From assembly GCA_021741905.1 (NCBI GenBank), contig JAIOWZ010000008.1, forward strand, positions 1-41,802: DNA of 41,802 nt, written 5' to 3'. Both the position numbers and the translations under genes were made by a program. Source of the stretch: Candidatus Planktophila sp. Its GTDB lineage: Bacteria; Actinomycetota; Actinomycetes; Nanopelagicales; Nanopelagicaceae. Below the pieces are notes generated by a model. It did no database searches. It was not told the origin of the DNA and worked only from the letters and a program-made list of their open reading frames with translations. Of the stretch, positions 1-9,367 are shown in pieces (positions within the stretch are counted from its first letter, which is position 1; each line of letters opens with the position of its first letter).

Positions 1-27
1 AGGCGCTTGTAGGAGGGTCGTAATGCA

Positions 28-33
28 TAGTCT
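28..33 (+). promoter_or_regulatory. possible -10 box for ettA
   Basis: TAGTCT matches the TAnnnT form seen before other genes here. It would start a transcript near position 40, leaving a leader of about 22 nt with an AAGG element before the ettA ATG. A TTGTAG at 7-12 is a poor -35 with a short spacer. The window begins just upstream, so an earlier promoter cannot be excluded. Confidence 0.3.
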
Positions 34-62
34 ACCCGTCACTACCACTAAGGTTTCATTCC

Positions 63-1730
63 ATGGCTGAGTTCATTTATACGATGAAGAAGGCGCGTAA
101 AGCGCACGGTGACAAGGTCATCCTTGATGATGTCACGATCATGTTTTATCCAGGTGCCAAGATCGGCGTCGTTGGTCCCAACGGTGCGGGTAAATCCACA
201 GTCCTACAAATCATGGCCGGCTTACAGCAACCATCAAATGGTGAGGCCTACCTAACCCCCGGCTACACCGTCGGCATCTTGCTGCAAGAGCCACAGCTCA
301 ATGAATCTAAAAATGTAATTGATAACGTAAAAGAGGGCGTGGCAGAAACTGTTGCGATGCTGGCGCGCTTTGATGAGATTAGCGCTGAGATGGCAAACCC
401 AGATGCAGACTATGACACCTTGTTAGCTGAGATGGGAAATCTGCAGGAGCAGTTAGATCACCGCAATGCCTGGGAACTTGATTCACAGCTAGAGCAAGCC
501 ATGGATGCACTGCGTTGCCCACCACCTGATGCTGATGTTTCTGTTTTATCCGGTGGAGAAAAGCGCCGCGTTGCATTATGCAAACTTCTTTTGCAAGCAC
601 CAGATTTACTGCTACTTGATGAGCCAACAAACCACTTAGATGCAGAATCTGTTTTATGGCTTGAGCAACACCTCAATAAGTATGTTGGCGCAGTTGTTGC
701 GATCACGCACGATAGATACTTCTTGGACAACGTTGCGCAATGGATTCTGGAACTAGACCGTGGTCGTGCCTATCCATATGAAGGAAATTACTCGACCTAT
801 CTTGAAACAAAGGCAGCTCGCTTGAAAGTTGAAGGACAAAAGGATGCAAAGCGCGCCAAGCGTTTGGCAGAAGAGCTTGATTGGGTTCGACAAAATGCAA
901 AGGGTCGCCAAGCAAAATCAAAGGCCCGCCTTGCACGATATGAAGAGATGGCTGCAGAGGCAGACAAGATGCGTAAGTTGGACTTTGAAGAGATTCAGAT
1001 TCCACCTGGCCCACGCCTTGGAAATGTTGTCATTGAAGTTAACAACTTAACTAAGGGGTATGGAGATCGCGTTCTGATTGAAGATCTCTCATTTACACTG
1101 CCACGTAACGGAATTGTTGGAATCATTGGCCCTAACGGTGCGGGTAAGACAACGCTGTTTAAGACATTAATGGGTATGGAAACTGCAGATTCCGGAAATG
1201 TAAAAATTGGTGAGACTGTAAAGATTTCCTATGTCGATCAGAGCCGTGGTGGTATTGATCCGAAGAAATCTTTGTGGGAAGTTGTTTCAGATGGGCAGGA
1301 CTTTATTAAGGTCGGCCAAGTAGAAATGCCTTCTCGTGCCTATGTTTCCTGCTTTGGTTTTAAGGGTCCAGATCAACAAAAAGCTGCAGGAATTCTTTCT
1401 GGCGGTGAACGTAACCGTTTGAATCTTGCGTTAACGCTCAAGCAAGGCGGAAACTTATTGCTACTAGATGAGCCAACGAATGATTTAGATGTTGAAACAT
1501 TGGGATCACTTGAAAATGCGTTGTTGGAGTTTCCAGGTTGCGCTGTTGTGATCTCTCACGATCGTTGGTTTCTTGACCGCGTAGCAACACACATCTTGGC
1601 TTATGAGGGCGATGCGAAGTGGTTCTGGTTTGAAGGAAACTTTGAAAGCTATGAAGAAAACAAACGTGAACGATTAGGCGCAGAAGCATCTCGTCCACAT
1701 CGCATGACCTATCGAAAGCTCACTCGCTAA
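63..1730 (+). CDS. ettA: energy-dependent translational throttle protein EttA (ABC-F ATPase)
   Basis: A soluble ABC-F protein of 555 aa, the usual EttA length. In the family it binds the ribosomal E site and gates entry into elongation according to the ATP/ADP ratio. Two ATPase domains are visible: Walker A GPNGAGKST near residue 38 and GPNGAGKTT near 357, signature LSGGE in each half, and Walker B LLLLDEPTNHLD and LLLLDEPTNDLD. A charged Arm/linker region (about 245-320) separates them. There are no membrane segments, which excludes an exporter. It heads a same-strand series and its stop overlaps the next start by one base (TAATG). The equivalent M. tuberculosis gene is Rv2477c, in the same context. 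Confidence 0.95.
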   Translation: MAEFIYTMKKARKAHGDKVILDDVTIMFYPGAKIGVVGPNGAGKSTVLQIMAGLQQPSNGEAYLTPGYTVGILLQEPQLNESKNVIDNVKEGVAETVAMLARFDEISAEMANPDADYDTLLAEMGNLQEQLDHRNAWELDSQLEQAMDALRCPPPDADVSVLSGGEKRRVALCKLLLQAPDLLLLDEPTNHLDAESVLWLEQHLNKYVGAVVAITHDRYFLDNVAQWILELDRGRAYPYEGNYSTYLETKAARLKVEGQKDAKRAKRLAEELDWVRQNAKGRQAKSKARLARYEEMAAEADKMRKLDFEEIQIPPGPRLGNVVIEVNNLTKGYGDRVLIEDLSFTLPRNGIVGIIGPNGAGKTTLFKTLMGMETADSGNVKIGETVKISYVDQSRGGIDPKKSLWEVVSDGQDFIKVGQVEMPSRAYVSCFGFKGPDQQKAAGILSGGERNRLNLALTLKQGGNLLLLDEPTNDLDVETLGSLENALLEFPGCAVVISHDRWFLDRVATHILAYEGDAKWFWFEGNFESYEENKRERLGAEASRPHRMTYRKLTR

Positions 1731-2101
1731 TGAGATTTCAATCCAAGCAGTATGTTCGCTGGGGCGATCTAGATGCCTTTGGTCATGTCAACAATGCGAC
1801 CTACTTGGTATATGCCCAAGAAGCACGCTTTGCATGGTCCAAGATGATTGAAATGGTTGTTGCTCGGGCAGAGGTAGATTTCATTGCACCTATCTATCAG
1901 GGTGATATCTACCTAGACATTGAAATCTGGGTGAACAAAATTGGTACCTCCTCTTTTGGTGTGACCTATGAAATGAAAAATGGAGATGAGCTTGTGGCAG
2001 TTGTTAAGTCTGTTCAAGTTACAGTATCCATGGAGACTAAAAAGTCGAGGCCCCTCAATGATGCAGAGCGCGACTTCCTTAACAAATATCTGGAGAGCTA
2101 A
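1730..2101 (+). CDS. acyl-CoA thioesterase, hot-dog fold (4HBT/YbgC type)
   Basis: A 123-aa single hot-dog domain. The motif WGDLDAFGHVNNATYL (about residues 11-26) carries the Asp and the His-Val-Asn-Asn segment typical of 4-hydroxybenzoyl-CoA/YbgC-type thioesterases, which hydrolyse acyl-CoA thioesters in the cytoplasm. The acyl substrate cannot be told from sequence. The ATG overlaps the ettA stop by one base, so it is probably translationally coupled. A thioesterase also lies near ettA in mycobacteria (Rv2475c), so the pairing is ancestral. Confidence 0.88.
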   Translation: MRFQSKQYVRWGDLDAFGHVNNATYLVYAQEARFAWSKMIEMVVARAEVDFIAPIYQGDIYLDIEIWVNKIGTSSFGVTYEMKNGDELVAVVKSVQVTVSMETKKSRPLNDAERDFLNKYLES

Positions 2102-2103
2102 AG

Positions 2104-3780
2104 ATGGCACAGCTAGCATCACGAGAAGAACGCCCTTGGTGGAGAGATGCGGTTACCTACCAGATCTATCCACGATCATTTGCTGATGCAAATGGCGATG
2201 GTATTGGCGATGTTGAAGGTATTCGTTCACGTCTTCCATATTTAAAGTCTCTTGGAATTGACGCAATTTGGATTTCTCCTTGGTATCCATCACCACAACA
2301 TGATCATGGTTATGACGTCTCTGATTACATGGATATCGAACCAGCCTACGGAACATTGGCTCAAGCAGAGCAATTGATTAAAGAGACTCATGACTTTGGC
2401 ATTAAATTTATTGTGGACATTGTTCCTAACCACACATCAAGTGATCACAAATGGTTTCAGCAAGCGTTAGCTGCAAAGCCAGGATCACCTGAGCGCGATC
2501 GTTACATGTTCCGTGATGGCAAAGGCGAAAGTGGAGAATTACCACCAAATAACTGGGAAGCAGTCTTTGGTGGGCCAGCCTGGGAAAGAGTTGTCGAAGC
2601 AGATGGCACACCAGGGCAGTGGTACTTACACCTCTTTGCAATCGAACAACCAGATTTAAACTGGGAAAACCAAGAAGTTAAAGATCATCTAGAAGATGTT
2701 TTAAAGTTTTGGTTAGACCGCGGTGTCGATGGTTTCCGCATCGATGTTGCACACGGCATGATCAAAGAAGCAGGTCTGCCTGACATTCGGATTGATCCAA
2801 CAGCGACAATGCTTGGCACCGAACACAAACCATTCTGGGATCAAGAAGGCGTGCATGAGATTTATCGTTCATGGCGCAAAATCTTTGACTCCTACCCAGG
2901 GGACCGTATGGCTGTTGCTGAGGCCTGGGTAAGTCCAGCATCTCGCATTGCACGATATGTGCGCCCAGATGAATTACAGAACTCATTTAACTTTGAAATG
3001 CTCACAACATTGTGGGATGCCCAGCAGATTAAGACAAAGATTGACAACTCAATTGCAGCATTAGCTGAAGTAGGCGCTCCTACCTCTTGGGTGTTTAACA
3101 ACCATGATGTTGTGCGATCTGTTGATCGCCTTGATCTTGGGCTAACAAATGGGGGTGAATCAACTTTCTCACGCCAAGGCGATCCTGCTAAGTTAAATAT
3201 CGCTCGTGGAACATTGCGTGCTCGTAGTGCAACATTGATGACACTTGCATTACCTGGTGGTACTTATCTGTATCAAGGTGAAGAAATCGGTCTGCCGGAA
3301 GTTCGTGATCTTCCTGAAGATCGCCTCACTGATCCGCGGTGGAAGATGAGTGGTTTTAAAGATCGCGGTCGTGATGGTTGCCGCGTTCCGTTACCTTGGT
3401 CATCTGATCCAAAGGGTGGATTTGGTTTTTCAACAAATGATGCGCTGCAATTAAATGAGACTTGGTTGCCACAATCATCGTGGATGGGTAAGTACGCAGT
3501 TGATACGCAAGATGGTGTGGAAGGTTCAACACTGACGATGTATCGCCAAGCACTTTCAATCCGAAAGAGTGAAGCTGGTCTTGGTGATGGTCCAATGGAG
3601 TGGATTGAAGCAGGCACAGCTGTTGTTGCCTTTAAACGCCCAGGAGAATTTGCCTGCTACATCAACTTTGGTACACCAATTCAATTACCAAGCAATAGCC
3701 ACATCTTGATTGCAAGTGGACCGATAACAGGACACACATTGCCAACAGATACTGCTGTTTGGGTGCGTTTAGCTTCATAA
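2104..3780 (+). CDS. aglA: GH13 alpha-glucosidase (oligo-1,6-/alpha-glucosidase type)
   Basis: A 558-aa glycoside hydrolase family 13 enzyme without a signal peptide, so cytoplasmic. The conserved regions are in order: DIVPNH (105-110), DGFRIDVAH with nucleophile Asp214, acid/base Glu273 in VAEAW, and NNHD with transition-state Asp335. A beta-rich C-terminal domain follows. The likely role is release of glucose from short alpha-glucosides such as maltose, isomaltose or trehalose-related sugars; exact linkage specificity cannot be read with confidence, and a trehalose-synthase-like activity is less likely. It starts 2 nt after the thioesterase stop. aglA (Rv2471) sits next to glbO in M. tuberculosis, as here. 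Confidence 0.9.
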   Translation: MAQLASREERPWWRDAVTYQIYPRSFADANGDGIGDVEGIRSRLPYLKSLGIDAIWISPWYPSPQHDHGYDVSDYMDIEPAYGTLAQAEQLIKETHDFGIKFIVDIVPNHTSSDHKWFQQALAAKPGSPERDRYMFRDGKGESGELPPNNWEAVFGGPAWERVVEADGTPGQWYLHLFAIEQPDLNWENQEVKDHLEDVLKFWLDRGVDGFRIDVAHGMIKEAGLPDIRIDPTATMLGTEHKPFWDQEGVHEIYRSWRKIFDSYPGDRMAVAEAWVSPASRIARYVRPDELQNSFNFEMLTTLWDAQQIKTKIDNSIAALAEVGAPTSWVFNNHDVVRSVDRLDLGLTNGGESTFSRQGDPAKLNIARGTLRARSATLMTLALPGGTYLYQGEEIGLPEVRDLPEDRLTDPRWKMSGFKDRGRDGCRVPLPWSSDPKGGFGFSTNDALQLNETWLPQSSWMGKYAVDTQDGVEGSTLTMYRQALSIRKSEAGLGDGPMEWIEAGTAVVAFKRPGEFACYINFGTPIQLPSNSHILIASGPITGHTLPTDTAVWVRLAS

Positions 3781-5024
3781 TGACAAATACAGTGGTGCAG
3801 CGCAGGGTCGTAAGGACCCTGGCAGCAGCACAGGTTTTAAGCGGTGTCGGAGTTGCCGGAACAGTTGCTGCAGGTTCATTACTGGTTTCATCCATAACTG
3901 ATTCAGAGACCTTAGCCGGGCTTGCCCAAACAAGTGCGGTGTTAGGCGCAGCTGCATTAGCGCTTCCACTTGCTCGCCTTACATCTCAAGGAGGGCGTCG
4001 CTTAGCGTTAGCGGTTGGCTATTTTTCTGGTGTTATCGGATCGATCTTGGCAATTCTTGGTGGATCACAGCGAAATATAGTTTTAATGTTGATGGGAACA
4101 TTTCTCGTTGGGGCAGCAGCTGCTGCTGGATATCAAGCCCGCTTTGCAGCTATTGATTTAGCAACCAATGAAACTAGAGCTAAACAACTCTCATTTGTGG
4201 TGTGGGGTTCAACGGTCGGTGCTGTTACAGGACCGAACTTAATGGAGCCAGCGGGAAACTTGGCAGAGTTTTTTGATTTACCGCGCCTAGTTGGTCCGTA
4301 TTTAATTTCTGCAACTACATTGGCTTTAGCTGGAGTAGTAATTACCATCTTCTTGCGACCAGATCCATATCTGTTAGCCAATAAAGAGTTAGCAACTACC
4401 AAGCAAAAGGGTTCTACTAAAAAGGCCCTTGCTCATATCCGCCAGAACCCAAAGGCTCTTTTTGCAATTTTGTCCATTGCAATTGGCCATGTTGCAATGG
4501 TTTCGGTAATGGTGATGACACCAGTGCATATGGCACATGTTGATGTTTCACTTACGATTATTGGTTTGGTCATTAGCGTGCACGTTTTGGGTATGTATGC
4601 ATTTTCACCGCTAGTGGGATCTCTTAGTGATCGCCTTGGAAGAGTACGAGTTATTCAAATTGGATTAATTATTCTCTTGCTCTCGACAATCATCTCAGGC
4701 AAGGCCAAAGCAGATGATGCCTATACCTTGGGAGTTGGTTTGTTTTTACTTGGGTTGGGCTGGTCCTGCACATTGATTGCTGGTTCAGCATTTCTATCAG
4801 AGAGCGTTGACCAGAAATTTCGTGCATCTTCACAAGGTGCAAGTGACTTGGTCATGAATCTTTCAGGTGCTGGTGGGGGAGCTATCGCTGGTGTCATCAT
4901 TGGAACGCTCAGTTACGGCTGGCTCTGCTTAGCTGCAGCACTGCCTGTCCTTGCATTAGGTGTCATGTCGCTCAACTTTAAATCTGTGCCGCAGACAAGT
5001 AATGACATTACCCTCCAACCATGA
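3780..5024 (+). CDS. MFS transporter
   Basis: A membrane protein of 414 aa with about 12 hydrophobic segments and a cytoplasmic basic loop near the middle (around KQKGSTKKA). The second half has the loop motif [12 protein letters not shown], typical of major facilitator superfamily proteins. The substrate is unknown; the neighbouring alpha-glucosidase could hint at a sugar, but this fold is also common in drug exporters. I place the start at the ATG overlapping the aglA stop (TAATG). A TTG seven codons upstream in the same frame lies inside aglA and is unlikely. It ends in an ATGA overlap with the globin gene. Confidence 0.85.
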   Translation: MTNTVVQRRVVRTLAAAQVLSGVGVAGTVAAGSLLVSSITDSETLAGLAQTSAVLGAAALALPLARLTSQGGRRLALAVGYFSGVIGSILAILGGSQRNIVLMLMGTFLVGAAAAAGYQARFAAIDLATNETRAKQLSFVVWGSTVGAVTGPNLMEPAGNLAEFFDLPRLVGPYLISATTLALAGVVITIFLRPDPYLLANKELATTKQKGSTKKALAHIRQNPKALFAILSIAIGHVAMVSVMVMTPVHMAHVDVSLTIIGLVISVHVLGMYAFSPLVGSLSDRLGRVRVIQIGLIILLLSTIISGKAKADDAYTLGVGLFLLGLGWSCTLIAGSAFLSESVDQKFRASSQGASDLVMNLSGAGGGAIAGVIIGTLSYGWLCLAAALPVLALGVMSLNFKSVPQTSNDITLQP

Positions 5025-5395
5025 GCAACTTCTACGAACAAGTTGGTGGCGAAAAGTTCTTCGCAGATTTGGTCTCTCAGTTTTATGCAGTTGTTGCAAC
5101 AGATCCTATTTTGCGTCCGATGTATCCAGAGCATGACCTGCAAGGCGCAGCCCAACGTTTGCAGTGGTTTTTAGAACAGTACTGGGGCGGACCAGATACT
5201 TACCAAGAAAACCGCGGGCACCCACGTCTTCGAATGCGCCATGCGCAGTTTGTGATCAACACCGCAGCACGAGATGCTTGGCTTAACGCTATGCGCACAG
5301 CGGTAGATGGCGTTGAACTAGATGCAGCTTTAAAGGATCAACTATGGGGCTATCTGGAAATGGCTGCGCATTCGATGGTCAATCAACCAGATTGA
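5021..5395 (+). CDS. glbO: group II truncated hemoglobin (GlbO/trHbO type)
   Basis: A 124-aa heme protein of the two-on-two globin class. The stretch [13 protein letters not shown] is close to mycobacterial GlbO and contains the proximal His (His74). Tyr22 fits the B10 position, Tyr35 the CD1 position, and Trp87 (DAWLNAM) the invariant G8 Trp of group II. Family members bind O2 tightly and are linked to oxygen or peroxide/NO chemistry near the membrane; the exact role is unsettled. It overlaps the MFS gene by 4 nt (ATGA). Its 3' end overlaps the convergent mscS gene by 13 bp, with no terminator visible between them. Confidence 0.92.
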   Translation: MSNFYEQVGGEKFFADLVSQFYAVVATDPILRPMYPEHDLQGAAQRLQWFLEQYWGGPDTYQENRGHPRLRMRHAQFVINTAARDAWLNAMRTAVDGVELDAALKDQLWGYLEMAAHSMVNQPD

Positions 5396-5931
5396 GATTG
5401 ATTTCCAACCTTTAAAATTTCACCATTGCGCAAATACCACAAAGTTCCTTGGCCATCTCGAACTGTTGTTACGCGAAGTCCTACTTTTTCTACAACGCCT
5501 TCAATTTCTAAGACATTAACTGAGTCACCAACACCATATTGATCTTCAATTAACATAAAGATTCCAGATAAAATATCACGCACGAGGGTTTGAGCACCAA
5601 GACCCACGGCAACTCCCACGATTCCAGCTGAAGCGATGAGTGGACCAAGATCAAAACCGAATTCACCAAGTGCCATAGCAGTTGCAATAATCCATGTTGC
5701 ACTCTTTAGCGTTGCGGTTAATACCCCGCCAATCGTGCTTGCCCGCTCTTTTTGCCTAGCAACAATGTTGCGCGGCCCAGGGACTAAATCAGCCGATGCC
5801 AACTTGTTCATGGCGCGGGTAATGGCGCGAGATCCGAATGTTTGAATAAAGCCAGCAGCAATAAGGATGATCAGGATGCGCAGGGGAGTCCCAGCCATCC
5901 ATTCGAGGAAGTTACGCATAGAGTCGCTCAT
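5383..5931 (-). CDS. small-conductance mechanosensitive channel, MscS family, minimal form
   Basis: A 182-aa inner-membrane protein. Hydrophobic segments lie at about 14-34, 72-90 and 96-128. The last has the Gly/Ala-rich pore helix ([19 protein letters not shown]) that identifies MscS, followed by the beta domain ([10 protein letters not shown] to [11 protein letters not shown]). The protein stops just after that domain, so the C-terminal alpha-beta vestibule of E. coli MscS (286 aa) is missing. The family releases solutes during osmotic down-shock. ATG is the first in-frame start; a Met at residue 5 is an alternative. TAAAGT on the minus strand (plus 5941-5946) sits 9 nt upstream and could be the -10. 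Confidence 0.87.
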   Translation of the reverse strand: MSDSMRNFLEWMAGTPLRILIILIAAGFIQTFGSRAITRAMNKLASADLVPGPRNIVARQKERASTIGGVLTATLKSATWIIATAMALGEFGFDLGPLIASAGIVGVAVGLGAQTLVRDILSGIFMLIEDQYGVGDSVNVLEIEGVVEKVGLRVTTVRDGQGTLWYLRNGEILKVGNQSQSG

Positions 5932-6051
5932 AATGACGAGACTTTATCCAAATCTTTACCTAAAAGCCCCATTCAAATACCCACGCGGTCGGGTGTTTTG
6001 GTGCAAGATTATGCAATCGGTGCCAGCCAGGCGCTAGATCGGGAGCGATAT

Positions 6052-6567
6052 ATGTCGCGCACACTTGTCTTAAACGCCACCTACGAGCCGTTGGGTGTTG
6101 TTACAGATCGTCGCGCGCTGATCCTTGTCTTAAATCACCGAGCTGTCATGGTGGAAGATTCTGGCGAAATTCTACGATTTGCTGGTGGTCAAGTTTCATT
6201 GCCAGCAGTTGTGCGCCTGACCAAATTTGTTCGCATTCCTTACCGTCATTCTGTTCCTTTATCTCGCCGTGCAATCTTTGCTCGAGATGGTGGTCGTTGT
6301 GTTTACTGTGCAGCACCTGCGACATCTATTGACCATGTCATTCCCCGCAGCCGTGGTGGCGGGCATAATTGGGAAAATGTAGTTTCTGCTTGTCACAAGT
6401 GCAATCACGATAAGGCTGACAAACACTTAAAAGAGTTGGGATGGCGCTTGCGCACCTTGCCGCGTGAGCCAGTGGGTGCGGCATGGAGAATATTAGGAAC
6501 AGGTCGCACAGATCACAGGTGGTTGCCCTACCTGCAGCCATTTGGTGTGGCGGCAGCAACTGCATAA
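6052..6567 (+). CDS. HNH endonuclease family protein
   Basis: A 171-aa protein conserved in Actinobacteria. The N-terminal part (LVLNATYEPLGVVTDRRAL) is typical of this family. The HNH domain has zinc pair Cys83/Cys86, the SIDHVIPRSRGG core with His95, Asn106, and second zinc pair Cys114/Cys117 followed by NHDK. The physiological target is unknown; nothing indicates an intron or mobile context. The reading frame is open further upstream to 5842, but that would overlap mscS. I prefer the ATG at 6052 because GGGAG at 6041-6045 is correctly spaced and family members begin near this point. A start at GTG 6001 cannot be ruled out. Confidence 0.82.
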   Translation: MSRTLVLNATYEPLGVVTDRRALILVLNHRAVMVEDSGEILRFAGGQVSLPAVVRLTKFVRIPYRHSVPLSRRAIFARDGGRCVYCAAPATSIDHVIPRSRGGGHNWENVVSACHKCNHDKADKHLKELGWRLRTLPREPVGAAWRILGTGRTDHRWLPYLQPFGVAAATA

Positions 6568-6573
6568 GTAAAT

Positions 6574-6579
6574 TAGACT
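6574..6579 (+). promoter_or_regulatory. -10 box of a leaderless gene (57-aa membrane protein)
   Basis: TAGACT followed by 6 nt and then ATG. Transcription would begin at or next to the A of the start codon. There is no Shine-Dalgarno sequence. The same hexamer and spacing occur before ndk. Confidence 0.55.
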
Positions 6580-6585
6580 TACGCT

Positions 6586-6759
6586 ATGACTATATTTGAA
6601 GGTCCAGTAACCTCAGCTCCAGGTTTATCAGTTCTAGAAACCGTTGTTACATTTCTTGTAATCCCAACAGTAATGTTTGTTGTGATCTCAGTAATTGCTT
6701 ACGCGCTGACCGCTCCTAAAAAGAGCAAGGCAGCATCTGTAATTACTTCAATCGAGTAA
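6586..6759 (+). CDS. small single-span membrane protein, function unknown
   Basis: A 57-aa reading frame starting at ATG and ending TAA. It has a short polar N-terminus, one strongly hydrophobic segment (about residues 19-42, VVTFLVIPTVMFVVISVIAY) and a lysine-rich tail (APKKSKAAS), predicting one membrane helix with the positive end in the cytoplasm. It lies between the HNH gene and convergent pepN, where other actinobacteria also tend to encode a short membrane protein; I recall this pattern but no name. The -10 box at ideal leaderless spacing and a compact intact frame support a real gene. Function is not inferable. Confidence 0.65.
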   Translation: MTIFEGPVTSAPGLSVLETVVTFLVIPTVMFVVISVIAYALTAPKKSKAASVITSIE

Positions 6760-6773
6760 CCTCGAAACAAGAA

Positions 6774-9311
6774 TTACTTATCTAGTACCTGCACCTTAAG
6801 AGCACGGATTAATCCATCCTGTGACTCTTTAACAAGCTTTCGCAAGACAGCAGGAGAATCTTTTCCTGCTCCTTCTAGCCAAGCATTTGTCAGATCAACT
6901 GTTGATTGCTTGATAACCCATGATGGATAGAAGCCGGTCACATACTTTGCAGCAGGTTCATAGGACTTTGATTCCCATACTGAAATGAGATTGTCGAAGT
7001 AGAGGTGCACAAATGGTTCCAAGAGTGCGCCTTGGATTGGACGCTGGAAGCCGGCAACTAAAGCGGTTCGAACAGAGGTAGCAACCTCTTCATTTAATAC
7101 TTTATTAAATGCATACGCCTTGGCATCACTAGTTGGCATCGCTGCTGTGCAGGTTTCATAGGCCAAGTTGCCGGTTGTTGTGTTGTCTTTGGCAAGTTCG
7201 GCATCTAGTTCAGCCTTTGTGGTTGCACCACGCTCGGTCAGAGCAATTAAGAAGTACCAACGAAGATCTGCATCAACCTTTAACCCTGGAGCAGTTCCAT
7301 TGAGTAGTGCACGGATGTTTGCTGTTTGAGCCTCGGTCTGAGCACTCATTGCAAAGGCGCGAGAGATGAGAAGTTGCAGGTCACTTGCTGGGGCGCAACT
7401 GTTAGTAAGTGCCCATAAGCCATCAGCTAGCTTTTCACGATAAGAATTACGGTTTGCTTCCTTTGTATAAGCCTCAACCGATGTGCCTAATTGTGAAAGA
7501 ACAATATTGACGATTGCATCATCTGTTTCTCCAGCAAGACCATTGAGTGCGATTTGGATGAAGTCTGCCGATGAAATTTCAGCATCACGATGCATGTCCC
7601 AGATTGCAGCCCAACATAAAGAGCGAGCAAGGGCGTCATCTAACTTACCAAGGTGAGTTTTAAGTGTTGCGATTGAGCGATCATCAAAGCGCAACTTTGC
7701 ATAGGAAAGGTCACGATCATTGATAAGAAGAAGATCTGCAACCTTTTCACCTGCTAGATCTGCCACCACGGTGGAAGCGCCAGTAACATCTAGCTCAACA
7801 GACTTGCGAAGCTTCAGTGAATCTCCACTGATGTCATAGAGACCAACTGCTAGGCGATGTGGACGCAATTCCTTTGATCCAACTGGAATCAATGGTGTCT
7901 CCTGTGAAATTGTGATGCTCTTATATACACCGCCATCAATATCTAAAACCGGACGAAGTGTGTTCACGCCTGCTGTTTGTAGCCATGTGTTAACCCAGGA
8001 ATCAAGTTTGCGACCACTGGCAGCTTCTAGTTCAACTAACAAGTCATCCAAGGTTGTGTTTCCCCACGCATGCTTGGCAAAGTACGTCTGCAAAGCAGCG
8101 ATGAATTGTGGGCGTCCAACGTGAGCTACTAACTGGTGAAGGACAGAGGCTCCCTTGGCATAGGTAATTCCATCAAAGTTTGCATTAACCGCTTCCATAT
8201 CAACCATGTCAGCGATGATGGGGTGGGTTGATGAGAGTTGATCTTGGCGATAGGCCCAGTTCTTGCGGGCAGAGTTAAATTCTGACCACGCACCTTTAAA
8301 ACGAGTTGCCTCCGATAGCGCTAGGTATGAAGACCATTCAGCAAATGATTCGTTGAGCCATAGGTCATCCCACCAGGACATGGTGACCATGTCACCAAAC
8401 CACATGTGTGCCATCTCGTGCAGGATCGTGTTTGCACGAGACAGGTATGCCTTATCTGGCATGTGGCTGCGGAATACCAAAACATCTTCACGGAATGTAA
8501 CTGCGCCTGCGTTTTCCATTGCTCCAAAGTTAAAGTCAACAACAGCAATTTGATCATACTTTTCAAATGGATATGCCAAACCGAAAGTCTTTTCAAAGTA
8601 CTCAAAGCCTTGCTTTGTAACTAAGAAAATATCTTCAGGATCTAAGTACTGCATCATCGACTTGCGGCAGTAAATGCCAAGTGGGATCTCTTTTTGACCC
8701 TTATACACATCATGCACATGTGAGTACGGACCTGCGATTAGGCAATCTAAATATGTAGTGATGCGGGGAGTGGTTGAGAACTTCCATTCAACTAGATCAC
8801 CCTTCGCAACCTTTGATTCAACCGGGTTGTTTGAAACTGCTTCCCAGTGACCAGGTGTTGTTACTGTTAAAGAAAATGTTGCCTTCAATGATGGCTGATC
8901 AAAGCAAGGGAACATATTGCGAATGTGCGCGGTCTCACCTTGTGAGTACAAGTAGACCTCACCATCTGATGGATCAACTGAGCGCTGTAAACCTTCACCT
9001 GATTTTGAGTACTCTGCTTCGATTTCGATAACTAGAAGGTTGTCGGCTGCAAGGCCAGTAATGAAGATGGACTCGCCATCAAAGTTACTTGTATCAACAG
9101 GTACGCCATTCAGAGTGGCGCTAATAACTGAGCGGCCGACTGCATCAATAAATGTTGAATAGCCAGGCTTGTTGCAGGTAAAGGAAACTTCAGACTTTGA
9201 ATAGAAAGTCTCTTCGCCCTTTGTGACATCAAGGGTTACTACGTAGCTATTTACATACAGATGGTCCGCACGATCTTTTGCTTCCGCACGGCTCAAATTT
9301 AGACCTGGCAC
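6774..9311 (-). CDS. pepN: aminopeptidase N (M1 family zinc metallopeptidase)
   Basis: An 845-aa cytoplasmic aminopeptidase that removes N-terminal residues from peptides, downstream of Clp proteolysis. Visible features are the N-terminal beta domain, GAMENAGAVTF (exopeptidase motif at 263-267), zinc motif HEMAHMWFGD (His298, Glu299, His302) and the third zinc ligand Glu321 in LNESFAEW. The C-terminal part is the helical ERAP1-like domain. Length matches actinobacterial PepN (about 850 aa). The start is GTG, chosen because an AGGAG lies about 7 nt upstream on the minus strand. It is divergent from trmB and convergent with the 57-aa gene, with only 14 bp between the stops. Confidence 0.96.
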   Translation of the reverse strand: MPGLNLSRAEAKDRADHLYVNSYVVTLDVTKGEETFYSKSEVSFTCNKPGYSTFIDAVGRSVISATLNGVPVDTSNFDGESIFITGLAADNLLVIEIEAEYSKSGEGLQRSVDPSDGEVYLYSQGETAHIRNMFPCFDQPSLKATFSLTVTTPGHWEAVSNNPVESKVAKGDLVEWKFSTTPRITTYLDCLIAGPYSHVHDVYKGQKEIPLGIYCRKSMMQYLDPEDIFLVTKQGFEYFEKTFGLAYPFEKYDQIAVVDFNFGAMENAGAVTFREDVLVFRSHMPDKAYLSRANTILHEMAHMWFGDMVTMSWWDDLWLNESFAEWSSYLALSEATRFKGAWSEFNSARKNWAYRQDQLSSTHPIIADMVDMEAVNANFDGITYAKGASVLHQLVAHVGRPQFIAALQTYFAKHAWGNTTLDDLLVELEAASGRKLDSWVNTWLQTAGVNTLRPVLDIDGGVYKSITISQETPLIPVGSKELRPHRLAVGLYDISGDSLKLRKSVELDVTGASTVVADLAGEKVADLLLINDRDLSYAKLRFDDRSIATLKTHLGKLDDALARSLCWAAIWDMHRDAEISSADFIQIALNGLAGETDDAIVNIVLSQLGTSVEAYTKEANRNSYREKLADGLWALTNSCAPASDLQLLISRAFAMSAQTEAQTANIRALLNGTAPGLKVDADLRWYFLIALTERGATTKAELDAELAKDNTTTGNLAYETCTAAMPTSDAKAYAFNKVLNEEVATSVRTALVAGFQRPIQGALLEPFVHLYFDNLISVWESKSYEPAAKYVTGFYPSWVIKQSTVDLTNAWLEGAGKDSPAVLRKLVKESQDGLIRALKVQVLDK

Positions 9312-9367
9312 TTGTTACTCCTTTGAGGGTTTTGTAGGTTCCAATCCAACCATGACAGAGTTACCCC

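Noticed and set aside
6052-6567. HNH protein as a homing or restriction endonuclease
   Set aside because: It has the conserved actinobacterial chromosomal form and context, with no intron, intein, methylase or other defence partner nearby.
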